Below, one piece after another: positions 51,426-64,000 of a DNA stretch of 64,000 nt (position 1 is the first letter of the stretch; each line of letters begins with the position of its first letter). The notes under the pieces are model-generated. The model saw nothing but the letters and a program-made list of their open reading frames with translations, searched no databases and was not told where the DNA came from. A program made the translations under genes and the position numbers. Origin of the DNA: Sitta carolinensis (taxonomy: Eukaryota; Chordata; Aves; Passeriformes; Sittidae); contig CM063283.1 in assembly GCA_032173965.1 (NCBI GenBank), positions 109,702,108 to 109,766,107 of the forward strand. The letters run 5' to 3'.

Positions 51426-51471
<46 letters not shown>
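51426..51471. repeat. Poly-A tract (46 bp), upstream intergenic
   Basis: An uninterrupted A run on the plus strand with no recognisable retroposed body on its left. Confidence 0.97.
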
Positions 51472-51474
<3 letters not shown>

Positions 51475-53844
51475 TATAATCTACTTTGGAACACAATTGC
51501 TTCTTTCTATATTACCTTCTCTTTGGGGTTTCTCTCACATGTTTATCTTTTCTGTTCCTTGCTGTATTCACTCAGTAGTACAGACCGAGTGAAAACAAAT
51601 TAATTTTAATGTCTTTTCTGGGAAAAATGAAAGTACTCCAGGAAAACCAATTTTGATAAAAGCTTTTTATTAAATGAAGATTGTTAATGACAACAACAGT
51701 AAGCAGTTGGCAGTAGTAAATTAACTGTGTGTTCTGACTACTGTGCAGATGATAGTGGTGGATGTACATAGGACTGCATTAGTTGTACAGTTCAAAGGAG
51801 GGAGAAAGCAGGAGGGAAGCTAAAGCTGGGGAAAACACAGAAAATGCTGTTTTTGTGATAAAAAGACAGTTATTCTAGTCTCTTTGTGTTGGGACTGAGT
51901 TTACTGGCAAACTTGAAATGAGCAGGGATGTACAAAGTGTAAAGTGAGCCACCTGAAACTTTCCAAGGAGGCTTAATTTGAAAAGGAAAAAAAGGCTTTC
52001 ACTCTGACCAAATGCTGCAGGCTCCAGGCTTTGTCCATTTGTCTGAGTGGAAGGCCAGGTCTGACCAAATTCTGTCAGTTTAGAATAGGAAAATTTAGAA
52101 AGGAGACCAGGAAGGTTTGACTAAAATCAACATAATTTAGTGTTGCTTGTCTGTGAAGACATGTCTCTGCTTCTGTCATATGTGTGACTTATCCTCTCCC
52201 TGGGACTGGTTTTACAAGCCATGTTAAGGCTAGGCTGCCCAAAATCAGATTGTCCCCAGGCTTTCCAATTTAAAGTAAATTATGGCCCTACATGGATCAT
52301 CATACAGCACACTAGAACCTGGACAAAAATTGAACTGTGGCATACACTTAATTAGGTACCAGAAATTAAAAATGGAAAATTACTACCTATTAATATCCTC
52401 TTCCTTAGGCCTGTCTTAGAAAAAAAAAAAAAAAAAATGAATGCTGTTAGAGGCATTGCAGAAGTCACAGAGGGGATTGGAGGATTGGATTAGGGGAATC
52501 AAACACAGCCCTGCCTGTGGCCAGCTCATGTTGGGGGAAGGAGGGCAAACCCCAGTGTGGCCATTCATTGTGGTGCACTGTGGGTCAGCTGCTGCCTTCA
52601 GTGAGCAGCCCTAGACATACTGATCCCTTCTGTTTTCCTGCATCTTTTATTACCTCAGTCATTTTGTTTTTACCAGTCAGTGAACATGTAGCCCATGAAG
52701 ATAATTCTTCAGTGGCCAGAAAACAATGCTGAGACTACAGTATTGGGCTGCAGCTGTGGAGTGCTCCAGACAACTCACACAGGGAAAATCTGGCACCTTT
52801 GTGGCCAAGGGTCTGTGCTGGCCAGGTAACACATGGATACTTGGTGCATCATTCCTGCAGCTGCCTCCTGCCCCAGGAAGGCAAAGTGGAAAGAGTGAAT
52901 TTCCACATCTGCAACCTTTTCCTCCTGGCAATGCCATGGGGGAGAGGAGAACAGAAAACATTTACAGCCATTTGGGTCTCACTAGAAGGTTTCCTTAGCT
53001 GGAATGACCTTTCCATGGCCGACTGCTCCAATTCAGCCTGCTCCACCAAGGCACATTTGCACATGAGCCACTCAATGAGATGCACCATGTCCTTTGGGGA
53101 CAGAGATATTGGGCAGGGATGAGGGATGGAGGCACAGTATTCCCACAGGTACTGCCTACCTGGCACAGCCTGTGTGTGAGGGGCCCTGCAGCACTCTGGT
53201 TTTCCTGTCCTGCTGTCCCCACCCCACAAACTCCTCAACCTCTGGAAACTTGAGGGAAGAAGGGCTCTGTCTCACAGAACAAGCTCAGTGGGAAGCTTCA
53301 CTCTGCTGTGCTTGTTTGAAGCGTTTTGAAGTTCCTGCTCATCTGATACCCAGCTCTTTTACATAAGGTGTGAGCTTCTCTGGGGATATTGGCAATCAGC
53401 CTGACTTCCGTGTCATGGAAGTCAGGGAGACTATGAGGGGCCACTTCCCTAAGTCCCCCACACTTCGGAAAGTACATGAAAAGAGAAATATTCTGGGCCT
53501 GCTGGATACCTTTGAGCTGCCCCCGCTGCATATATTCAGTGAGATCTGCATCAGGGAGTAGCTGTTCAGTTCCTCTTCACCCTCCTTATGTGGGCTGATT
53601 TGAGATGCAGGCACACTGGTAAAATGAATCTGACAGAAAAGCCTCTAATTTAATTCAGAGCAGAATGCAGATTTTTTTTTTTTTTTTCTCAATTAAGCTC
53701 TAGACATGCATTTAATACAGCGTGCATAGTTGCTGGGAAGAGTTTGAAAAACTTGTAAGACACCTAACACTGATGGGAATGAAGTATGAACATGGAGCTT
53801 GGCAGCAACGTAACCACAAAGTGCAGCTGGGGCCTCCCAGTTGT

Positions 53845-53894
53845 GTGTCACCTCTGCAAGAGCCAAGCAGTGTCACCTCTGCAAGAGCCAAGCA
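53845..53894. repeat. Perfect 25-bp tandem duplication
   Basis: Two identical adjacent copies of a 25-bp unit beginning gtgtcacctctgcaagagcc. Identity implies a recent duplication. Confidence 0.95.
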
Positions 53895-54618
53895 CGACTT
53901 CCTCCAGATAACATCACTTCTAGGGCGAGGACAAATCACTTGGGAGCACAAAGCCCCGGGGCAGGGAGGCACAGTGACTCTCACAGCCCAGACAGCCCCA
54001 TGAAAGTCAGGGAAGTGCTGCTGTCACTCAAGCGCAGCACCCAGAGCCCTGTCAGAACTGCAGAACGAATGGGGAGCTGCTCTCATGGGGACAACGAAGG
54101 AGGGAGGCAGCTTTTACCCTCCTGACTGTGCTTATTTTCTTTCCTTCGCTCCTGATCTGTTTGGTACGTCAATGGGACTGAATTTAGGCAGTTCAAACGT
54201 TTCCTGACTTATCTCCCCCACTGCATTTCTGACAAAAACGAGGGGTTTGGCTCACCAGAAGTGTTATTACACCTTCCCTCCTTTCCACCAGGGGTGTAAC
54301 TCGCCAGTAGCCTGACTCTCCATGCCCATTATCAAAGCTCTCTCATCCAGCCAAGGAAGCACTACAAGCCCCTGAGAAACCCCAGCCCTGGCTCTGTTCA
54401 GCCAGATTTACCAGCCTGCTCTCTTCTGCCTAGGAAAACTCTGTCGGCATTTCCCTAAGTCTTGCAGGTTGCCTTGAGGGTACCCCATCAGCTGAGGCTG
54501 TGTGACTGATCAATTCCTCTCTCTTATCCCATCCTCCATTTTCAAGCTTCATCCTTGTAGCTAATGGACAAAACAATAAACCACCAACAACCATATTTAA
54601 AATTCCCATGGCAATATA

Positions 54619-54676
54619 TAGATAGATGGATAGATAGAAAGATAGAAAGATAGAAAGATAGAAAGATAGAAGATAG

Positions 54677-54749
<73 letters not shown>
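54619..54749. repeat. GATA microsatellite, upstream intergenic
   Basis: A left part with interrupted gatagaaa units leads into about 70 bp of pure GATA. Plausibly length-polymorphic. Confidence 0.98.
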
Positions 54750-57655
54750 TACAGTCAATTACCAGAGACTGCTATTGATCAAGGCAGGTTTAGAATTATG
54801 CTTGCTTTCACAATCAAGCTCACAGTACAATTTTCCCTGCATTCATCATCTATTTCAATCAAAATGAGAGGGGAGGAAATGCCATTTATTTTAAATAAAA
54901 AGCTTTCAAGTTATTCTTGCAGGCTGCTTTGAGGATCTAGGACAGATCAAAGCTGCTTTGAGAATTCATCCATTCTGTTTCAAATATGATAGCTCATTGT
55001 CCATAGGAAAAAAAATTAAGGCACTATAAGTTATCAAAGCAGCAAGTGGATTTTGGGTTTCCAAGAAGTGGTCTCAAAATTGGTGAAGCCTGCCAGGATA
55101 ATAGCAGAACAGGAGCGACAGTAATCTCCTCTGTCACAGAGATCAAGACGCTGGCAATTGCAGGCACTACACCAGAAATTGTTTCTAATCAAGCTCTGTC
55201 TTAATGATAGCTGGGTCATCTGAATGGATCAAAAGACTTGGTCAATACCAGATTCTCAAAAGTGGCTGACATCAGTCAATAATGAATAGGTTAGGAATTG
55301 AAGTTTACCCCAAACCTAATTCCATTGCTGATTAGGACTTTATTCTAACTTCCAGCCTAAGGGCACTCTTGGGAACCAGATCCTTTTGATCCTTGTTTTG
55401 GCATTGTCCTTTGAATAATGTATCTTTTTTTTGCCATCCAATGCCTTCTCCTTACATAATGGTAGATAGCAATCACATCTCCCTTCAGTTTTCGGCCAAG
55501 TTTAGTGAACCAGATTTTGGCACACTGCCTGTGTGATAGTTCATGTTTCTCCTGAACTCCCAGCCCTGCTTTTTTCTCTGCCTGTTCCAGTCAGAGTGCA
55601 TCTTTCTTGACTAAAAAGCAGCAATGCACAATAACCTAAAAGAACTCTCTCTCACCAATGTGCTGCACTGCTCCAGTTACTCTCATCTCTGCTTTCCTCT
55701 GCTATGTCTTCTCAATATTTCTTTTCAATATTTTTTTCCCCTGCCATCCTGCTTTCTTAGGTTTGTGCTTCCTCCTGGCCCTTCTCATTCCCACTTGTTC
55801 TGCTTCTTTTCTTCACTGCTGCTTTTCTCATAGAAGGCCAAAATAAGTGAGAAAAGTGTCAGGTCCTCCTTTCCAAACCTGTGGATTGAACGTGCTGAAG
55901 AATAAGTGATCTGCAGGGAATAGGATTTATTGGGCTGTTAGCTTGAATGGAGACGTCTGGCTCAGCCTGCCGAGTCTCTGAGCACAATTTCTCTCTGCAC
56001 GGCTCCACTGCTGCTCTTCCTCTCTCTAAATGCACTTTGAAGGGCTTTGCTTTTGTATCAGTGTGTGAGGAGTATGGGTAAGACCTAATTTCCGGGATGG
56101 GAGAAGCAGACTTCACTATATATCAGAGGTGGTTTCATGCCCTTATAATACATTTTTCAAGGCAACTGATCCTGATGCTTCATGGCTAACTTGGCTTCCA
56201 TCCATTGAAATCAGAGCTGCTGTCCTGGTGTGGTTTTGTCTCTTCGTTTGGAGGCAACCTGTGATAGCACAGAAAGAAATGTCTTCACCTGGAGTTCGTT
56301 TTGAGCTTGTGATTAATATCAGTTCCTTTTTATGAACGAGGTACCTATTTTGCTATGTTTCTACCTTAAAGATGGGGCAAACTCCAGATCCTGTCAATGA
56401 AAGGATAAAAAAAAAAAGTTTAAATGAGAGAAGAAACCCTTCTGCCATACCTGATATTTGCTGGTCACTAGCACATTCCACACCACAGCAAGACCATATT
56501 TATTATTGTGTACTAAATGCTGTAACATGATTAGTCCACAAATAAATAAATGAGTTGAGGTTCAATATTTAAGGAAATTTCAACTGAAACAAAAACTACC
56601 GTGAAAGTTGAGACGGTAACAACCTCGACAGTGTCCCTTTAAATTGCACTTAATAAATACCAGGGAGCTGAAGTGTTCTGTGGTTGTGCATATATTTGTA
56701 ACAAATGGTTGCACAAATATTTGGCTCCTAACTATGAACTAACTGGTATGACATTTGCCAGGGAAAAATTAATTACTTTAACGTGTGTTGTATAAAATAT
56801 GAGATAATCATGTAATGTATGTGTGTGCTGTAGAGTGTTGCTGAGTGACTAAGTTATTACCAAAGGAAATTTATGAGAAACAAACAAGAAACACTCGGGG
56901 ATGCTGTAAATGTCATGCTATGCTCAAGGGCCTTTTGCGGCTGAATAATTTTTATGTGGATAAGGAGACAGGATCATGCTGTGAAAAATCAAGTTAGAAT
57001 GAGTTAATCTTTGTATTTGCACATAATTTTATTGGTATTTAATGTAGCTGTGATGTTTCTGTTTCAAATTGTAGGGACAGTTCATAGTGAAGATGATAAG
57101 ATCGAATCAGACTGAACTGAGTGATCTCAGCATCAAATTTTAAGCAGTCTATGTTCAAGAGGAAAAGCTGCATATTAAAGAAATTGGAAATTAAGTGGTC
57201 CTGATAGTCAAGTCATGGCTGCTGGTTTGGGCAAAATTTTACTGCCTAATTTATGTGACTTTTTCGGAAGGGTGAAGTAACCTCCCTTAGAGGTCTTGCC
57301 TGTGAAGAGGCACTTACTGCTCCGTGCAACTCTCAAGCAGGGAAGGGTCAGGGACTGCCAGGGCTCTGCCCTCCCCTCCCACCAGGATACTCTGCAGGGT
57401 CTGCATGAGGCTGTGGGCAGCGGGAGAAAGGGAAAGCAGTGAACTGAACTGGAGAAATAGGAACTGGCAAGGGAAAAGCAGACACACACATCCCTTCTCA
57501 GACAGAGAGAGTGGAGCACGATAAACCTGATCTCTAAATGGTAGCAGGAAGTAAGGCAGTAAAAAATCACATCCATTACATTCTGCCTCTTACCCCTAAC
57601 TAAGAAATTCAGAGAAGGGAGACTCACTCTTGAGCAGATAGCAGAGTCATTTGAA

Positions 57656-57656
<1 letters not shown>

Positions 57657-57709
<53 letters not shown>
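57657..57709. repeat. Poly-A tract (53 bp), upstream intergenic
   Basis: The longest A run in the window, followed by a short GA repeat. No AATAAA or retrocopy body is apparent on its left. Confidence 0.97.
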
Positions 57710-57712
<3 letters not shown>

Positions 57713-59479
57713 AGAGCTAATTGGTTTGAGGGGGTTTTTAATCACCCCCGTAGTTGTGAGGGCACAGCCCTTGGGGAGTTGTCACCAGCATTTTGCCAGT
57801 ACAGAAAGCAGCTTCCCAGGTGGGGATCCTGGAGTCCTGGAGTTCCTACCAAGGGAGAGGAATAACTCAGGGGTGTGAAAGTGGAGGACAATGTTGGTGA
57901 GAGAGTTACAGGGAATGCGGGGAGGATAATATCAACCTCAGGGCAAAGGACTTGAAGGCAGCAGACTTCATACAGAGGATAAATTCCTCTGGGAATGAAA
58001 TCCCTGGAAGAAAGGAGTTTCAGAATGAGTTGATGGTTCATTATAAATAAATAAATTAATTAATTAATTAAATACTGTAGCAGCAGACTCACAAAATATC
58101 CCAGAGTGTAGAAATGATAGGAAATGCAGTAGGAGATATCTGCAAATTCACAAGCTCTTCTATGATTTCAAGTGCAAGAAGGGACAGTACAGAACACAGA
58201 AACGAGGTCAAATATCTAAAAATGAATGTAAAAAAAAAGCTCAACATGAGCACACAGAGACAAAATCAGAAAGTCTAAAGCACAAAATAAAATACTTTTC
58301 CTATTCTTTGCTTATACTAATAAAGCATTTTAAGGGTATTTTTTTTAATAACAAGAAGGGAAAACAAGGGAAGAATTACCCCATGGGTAGGAAAATTGGC
58401 AGATGAAGCTGAGAAGCTCAGAAAGCTTAGTGCCTTTTTTAAAGAAGACTAGAAGGGAAAAAATATAGTGGTTCTGTTAAAAGCTGAGGCATGGAATTGT
58501 GAAGCCAGGGAATTAGAAACAATAGGGTCAGTGGGATGTTGTAAATGAGTGTGTGCACTGTTTCTCATCCAGGATATCTTGGTGTGTCTCTGCAGTTATG
58601 GCCTGGCAGGAACCTGGAAAGGTGAGGGGATGGATGGCCTTTCACTCATGGCAGCCTGGCTCATCATTTGCTCTGAGGTGCATATTCAGCCTTGGCCATG
58701 TGGCCCCTTTTCCTCTGTACAGCTGGCAGCTTGTTCTCACTCAGAACTGGCTGAGGAGATCACAGGGACTGATCCAGAGGGTGGGATATTTTGTCTCTGG
58801 GAGTAGTTGGGCCAGACGTGCTGGGAAGAAACACAGGAGCCTCGTTGAGGGGGTAACCAGTGATTAAACTGCTTGTTGGTGGAAGAAGGGTAAAGAAGAG
58901 AATCCAGCTTCAATATTAAGTGAAGCTGTAATCTGACATGCAGCAACCCAAGCCCTGGGGCTGTTCGTGTTTCAGCCCTTCCAGCACAGCTGCTGGTTGT
59001 CCCATCACTTGAGGAAAGGATGATATTTTCTTTAATCCTGCAAGGCTGTCAAGGCAGTGAAGCTTCATCCCCTCACTGTGTGGAACAGCCTTCCTCTCTT
59101 CTCAACCCCTGCCTCTCTGTGTCACTGGGGAGTTTGCTGTCTTACTATTAAAAAGTCAGAATTGCCAGGTCTACCTGTTCTTGGTTTTCTTAGTTTGTAG
59201 AGTTCTGAGTGCTCCCTGTGTAAATCAGCTTCCTCAGTTTTCATTTGGGTTTTTTTTCCCAACTTCTTTCACAATTTTCATGAATCATGCCTTACATTTC
59301 TGAGTCTTGACAGAGAAAGGGCTGCCTCTCTTTCAAGGGAGAAAACCTGGTTGTTCTGAAGGGTGCTGGAGAAGTCACCTACCATGAGATCCTTGAAATA
59401 CATATCCTAGGAGAGAGCCAGAGCCTGTTCCTGTCTGCAGAGAGATCTGAGTAAACTCCTTAAGTTAAATCAGCCCTTC

Positions 59480-59935
59480 TGAGCAGGTCTCTGCAGAGTA
59501 TTAGGCTGACCAGAACCAGATGCAGTATTCCAGAGGACTCACTAAACCTTAATGGCACTGAAATGTCATAATATTGAACATATTTTCTATTCCACTCCAA
59601 ATATCCCCCAATATCCTGTTTGTGATTTGGCTGCTGGTTTATACTGAGCTTCCAGGTGAATTTTCCAGTCTTTCCCTGACTTTGTCTGTGATTTAGAACC
59701 AAGCACTGTGCAGGAGCTTCAGGTCACTCCATCTGCTGGACATGATTTTGTGTAGGTGAGAACCAACACAGCTTTATTGTCCCACAGCCTTCATGCTCAG
59801 ATGGGATAAAACTTCTGGGAATTCTTTTCTCTCCCTTGACTCAGCCTAACCTAGATAACTTTGTGTCACCTTCAAATGTTGCTTCCCCACCTCTTTTCTA
59901 GATCACAGCAAGATACTGCAAATGCCACTCATTGT
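59480..59935 (-). mobile_element. Old CR1 LINE remnant, 3' ORF region
   Basis: The strings accagatgcagtattccaga, gtttatactgagcttccagg, taactttgtgtcaccttcaa and ttctagatcacagcaagata match the order of a CR1 ORF2-end region read on the minus strand. It is badly decayed with multiple stops and interrupted similarity. Confidence 0.6.
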
Positions 59936-59971
59936 TTTATACAATTAGTTGGCATATTAATACAGGATCTG

Positions 59972-60013
<42 letters not shown>
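59972..60013. repeat. Poly-A tract (42 bp), upstream intergenic
   Basis: An uninterrupted A run lying just beyond an old CR1 remnant. CR1 elements do not carry poly-A tails, so it is not explained by that element. Confidence 0.97.
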
Positions 60014-60015
<2 letters not shown>

Positions 60016-63000
60016 CTGAATAAACATTCCAGTTACAAATATAGCAGATGCCAGGATTAAAGGTTCTTATGTCATTGTGATTTAGTGATTTAAATCCCTC
60101 TGTGCAACAATAGAGATTATAGTCATGGGTATATAAGGGCATTTCTGGGTTATGTCTTCCAGTGCTGCAAGATTCCCATCATTAGGAATTTTTCTGTATT
60201 CCCTATCCTAAATCTTCTTTACTTCAAAGCTGATTTGTTCTTGTTTTGATGGACATGATGAGCGGGTGATGATAATCCTCTTTATAACCACCTCGTACCT
60301 GCTGGAAGACTGGGAGACAGATTTTCTGAGAACCTGAATTCAGCTTCAAAATAACTCTTCCAAATTATTTTGGTTTTGTACCACTTGGCCACAAAATAGA
60401 CAGTTTTCATAAAAGAAAGAGACAGGAATGACCATTTCAAAATCATCTCTATCCCTCTGCAATACAGGTTTAGTCCTTTGGGAGATGACCTGTCAGGCAT
60501 TAAATTGATACTCTTATTTAGCAGTGTCATGTGCAATCTGTAAATTCTTTTAGTGAGATAAAGGTTTGCAATTTTGTTCCAACAAAAATGTTTGGAGACT
60601 TTAAGTGACTGGTGCTTCTGCTCCCCTATTGAACGTGCAGTGGCCTGAGTCACTGATTGCTGAGCCAAGGAAAGGTACATTAGGCAATCTGGGCAATAGC
60701 ACAATAGACTTCTTACAACACTGGAAATTAGGAAAGGCAGTGCAGATAAACAACAAAACCAAGATGAACTGATTTTGGAAGTCACTCAGGAGCATTTTCT
60801 CATTGGGCTGAGACTGATGCTGCCACTTCAGCTGTGTCTGGCTCTGGGTGTTTCTCCTCTCTTCAGAAAGAAACTTCTGCACAAAACACCTTTTGCCTTC
60901 TCAAAAAAAAATGGAGTCTGTTTTTCAAGGAACAGGAGCTCTCTCTGAAATCCTGAATGTCAACACTGCTGCTCATCCTTGAGAAGTGCTGACAGGCTTT
61001 GAAAAGCCATGCAACACCTGTGGATGGCCCCACACCACCATTCCAGTTTAGATAAAGGCTCTGGGGAGATCAAGAGCATCACTGCTCATTGTCTTGAACG
61101 GGGTCAAGGAAGAAGAAAGCACAAAACAAGACTGTGTGTTTCTCCTGATGTTGAGCAGGCTGGAAAAAACTCAACCCCAAAACTGAGAATAATACATGTT
61201 GCACAGGAATGGGATCACTTTGAGCAATTTGAAGAAATACTTGTGCTCAAATTTCACTCAGCAAAGACCAGTTTTGCACATCATGTAGCTCCTCAGGAGC
61301 AGCATAAATGATGGATAACAGCTGTGGGCACTGCCTGGTCACCCCCAAGTCAGTAAGAGTCAGGACAATGCCCATCTGTGTGTCCCGAGGAGCAAAGCAT
61401 GGTTTTATAAGCTCGGGTGTTTTTTCCAGAATCCCCACACCTGAACACAGGCAGTGCTGCTCTCCCAGCCCCTGCAGCCTCCCCAGGGAGCTCAGCTGTC
61501 TGTGTACCAAGGATCCAAGGCCCAGCTCTGCACAGCACAACTGTGTAACCTCAAGTCAGGCTCTGAGAGAGCCTCCAGAAAGTCTCTGCACAGACTGGAG
61601 AGGTACAATTACAGTGGGAAAGGTGAGAACAGTTTGGGGTAGAGCTTAAGAATTCAAGAGGGAAAACACCTGCAGGGAAACATATTGAATCTTTTAAAAT
61701 AACAACAACAAAAAAAAAAAGGTGAGGCTGTTTGGGGACTGGTCAGAAATTAGGGATGATCAGGTCATGTTTTTGGTTTTGCTCTCACTGCACAGGCATA
61801 ACCAGCTTTTTGGGATTCCTTTTATCCCTTGAGATAAAGCTGCTTTCAGCTCTTGATGTCCCTGCCAGCCTCAGGGGTTCTGTCCTACACATGGAGAGAA
61901 GCTGCTGCAAAACACCAGGGGCATGGCTGTGTCCTGTCCATGTTCCATGGCGTGGAAAAGCAGGAATTAACTTTGACACCTCGAGGTGAAGCAAGGACTC
62001 AGGTGGGTCGCAGTGCACAAACCCCAGGGGCTGGTGCCTGCTTGGACACACACATGGGCACACACAGCCACTCCCTGGCTCCCTACCAGACTTTCTGGCC
62101 CTCAGCAGGTTGATTCCAGCTGGATTCAGCTATGCCTTTATTTTTCCTAAGTGCCGAAATTCAGCCAAAGGTGAGCTTGGACATCGGAGCCAGCGCAGCA
62201 GGTGCTGCACGGAGCAGAGGCCGTGCTGGAGGGTGAGCTGGTGCCCATGGGGAGCTGGGCAGGAGGGAGCTCCTCCTCACAGGGCAGCAGGACCTGCCCG
62301 AGGTCCCAGCTCTGGGTCTCCTGCCAGGGTTGGCCTTGGCAGCTCTGTGGTCTCTGCAGTGCAGCTGCACTTTGGTCCTGTCAGGTCGCCCAGCCTTGGG
62401 AACCTGACGAGAGCTGCAGGGTCTGTGAGGGTGTGCCAGCCACCCTGCAGGGATGGCCACGTCCCACTGACACCTCTCTGGGGCCTGGGCCTGCAGTGGC
62501 ACTGCAGAAGAAGCCCCTCAGGCCAGTGCTGTGTCAGTGCACTGGGCAGGGTGGCTGCTGCACATGGGGAAGAACTTTGTGTCCCTGAACGCTCCTCTCA
62601 TTTTCCCAGTGGTGATTATTCTGCACAGGCTGTTGCTCCACAGCTCCTGCCTCACTGGTCCCCTCTGGCCAGCCAGTCAGGGTGTGCTGCTGGTTCTGGG
62701 CATTGGGAAGCACTCTGGGAAGCATCTTTTCCACCCTTTCGTTGGCATCTTCTGGCAGCTGATTCCTCCTGCCAGCTGGAGAGGGACTGGTTTATCCAAA
62801 CACATTCTGCAGAGGCTGCTCCCCTCAAAAGCTTCAGATTTTTCCATCCCATCTCCTTATTTCCTTTTTTCCCCCTTAAACAGAGGTCCCTCTGGTGCTC
62901 CCAAGGAAGGAACTGAATCAGCTGTAGGAGAAGGTAAATGAAACACCCTCTGCAGCTTGTGACCTTCCTCCTGCCTGGTCTCATTCCTTCAGCCCTTTTG

Positions 63001-63178
63001 CATCTCAGGCAGCCCAGGCTGGGAGTAGGATGAGCCTGGGCTGTCAGTCCATACCTGTCACCCCTACCACAGGCAGCCCACAGCTCCAATCCTGGCATGG
63101 ATGGGGATAACAAGATCTCGCTTCTCTGGGCAGCAAGGATTCAACAGCCAAAATCAAGCAGAGAAGCTGCTCCTACTA

Positions 63179-63284
63179 TTTTTATATTTTATTTTATTTT
63201 ATCTTATTTTATATTTTATTTTATTTTATTTTATTTTATTTGTAATTTATTTTATTTTATTTTATTTATTTATTTTATTTTATT
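63179..63284. repeat. TTTTA microsatellite, upstream intergenic
   Basis: About 105 bp of (TTTTA)n with short TTTA interruptions, on the plus strand. Confidence 0.97.
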
Positions 63285-64000
63285 GGCAGCAAGTAAACCA
63301 TATTATAAGGAATCCTCTTCTTTCTAAAATGCATCAAGCTAATACAAAGGTGTGGCGACCAAAAGAAGGTGGTGCAGGTATGAATATGAAGGACTTGTAT
63401 TCTCTCCTTCTTATTGCAACCTGTGATTTAGAAACTGCATAGTTCACATATTTACAGAGCTTGCAAAATTGTTAGCAGCTACTTCCTCTCTAATATAATA
63501 TTAATGTAGGAGGAAAACCCCATTTGAAATTGTAGGAAATCAATGATAGAAACCCTTTGGAAAAGTAAGTCATAAGCATAGCATTGCTCCTCTCCTATTG
63601 ACAAGAAAGGATTTGCACTGAGAAATCCTATTAATAGAGGTTATTTGCATAAATCTTTTGTGCAGCAGACTCCAAATAATTTGTATGATATACTTCTCCC
63701 ATGGCATGTATGTTGAAAGGGTGTTTTTTTAATAATATATTCATGTTGCCACTTACAAATCTACACAGCCATGACTCACCAGTGTCTAGTTTCTCCTGAG
63801 GTCAAGTGCAGTCAAGCTCAGAGATCTGTAAATGCCCCAACTTCATTAAACACTCACCAGTCCTCAGTAATTCCCATTCCAAGTAAGCAATCACAACTGT
63901 CCCACAAAAGCTTTCCAGAATCTCCCCTTTACAATCCTAGGATGTGATTTATTACTCTAGTCTGGGTGCTCTGAGAACTTTTTAATAGTACTAATTGCCT

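Larger units (their letters stand above)
49973..64000. other. Intergenic DNA upstream of EFHC2
   Basis: No gene recognised. It contains microsatellites, three long poly-A tracts, an old CR1 remnant and a GC-rich segment at 62160-62560 of unknown nature. FUNDC1, the upstream neighbour in mammals, was looked for (YEVLDLTEYARR-like and FVGGFLLGLAS-like stretches) and not found. Confidence 0.65.

Noticed and set aside
52849..53238. Cluster of 90-130-codon open frames between 52.7 and 53.6 kb, considered as a retroviral or gene remnant
   Set aside because: No gag, protease, polymerase or LTR-like features could be recognised, and overlapping frames on both strands indicate chance in moderately GC-rich DNA.
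60282..60785. 167-codon open frame on the minus strand
   Set aside because: No recognised domain; an open frame of this length is expected by chance in a 64-kb window, and no splice or promoter context supports it.
49973..64000. FUNDC1, the expected upstream neighbour of EFHC2 in mammals
   Set aside because: None of its conserved segments was seen on either strand; in human it lies far from EFHC2, so it is probably beyond the right edge.
1..64000. tRNA, rRNA or microRNA genes
   Set aside because: No cloverleaf with A/B boxes or known small RNA sequence was recognised by reading; a tRNAscan or Rfam search would be needed to exclude them fully.

Overview
This is a vertebrate, almost certainly avian, nuclear genomic window. 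The signs are a widely spaced multi-exon gene with GT-AG introns, several truncated CR1 LINEs (the dominant bird retrotransposon), no recognisable mammalian-type SINEs, and GC-rich minisatellites. I cannot name the species from sequence alone; the CR1 forms suit a passerine or other neognath bird.

One protein-coding gene fills the left three quarters of the window on the minus strand: EFHC2 (EF-hand domain-containing family member 2), a three-DM10-domain protein of the ciliary doublet microtubule. Thirteen coding exons can be placed with intact splice sites and consistent reading frames: exon 1 (start codon) at 47834-47875 and exon 13 at 1920-2012. They encode about 680 residues. The last ~70 residues expected from the human protein (749 aa) are not seen between 1 and 1919, so the 3' end should lie to the left of the window. 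No frameshift or stop was found in the exons.

Region by region: 1-1919 is intron 13, with nothing recognised. 1920-16354 holds exons 13-8. 16355-24920 is the large intron 7, with a nested CR1 block (17.9-19.4 kb), an isolated CpG-rich patch with a 12-bp minisatellite (19.56-19.85 kb), and another CR1 (20.28 kb). 24921-41651 holds exons 7-2, with CR1 copies and a GATA microsatellite in the introns. 41652-47833 is intron 1. Between 47.2 and 50.0 kb lies the most unusual stretch: exon 1 and a short CRE-containing promoter sit between two unrelated GC-rich tandem arrays (20-bp and 16/17-bp units) whose strand skew flips at exon 1. The whole block is bracketed by two CR1 copies in inverted orientation. 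49.3-64 kb is upstream intergenic DNA with microsatellites, long poly-A tracts and CR1 remnants; no gene was recognised there.

No RNA gene, CRISPR array, intact transposon or viral gene was found. The most interesting signal is the tandem-repeat architecture around the EFHC2 first exon, not a new gene system.
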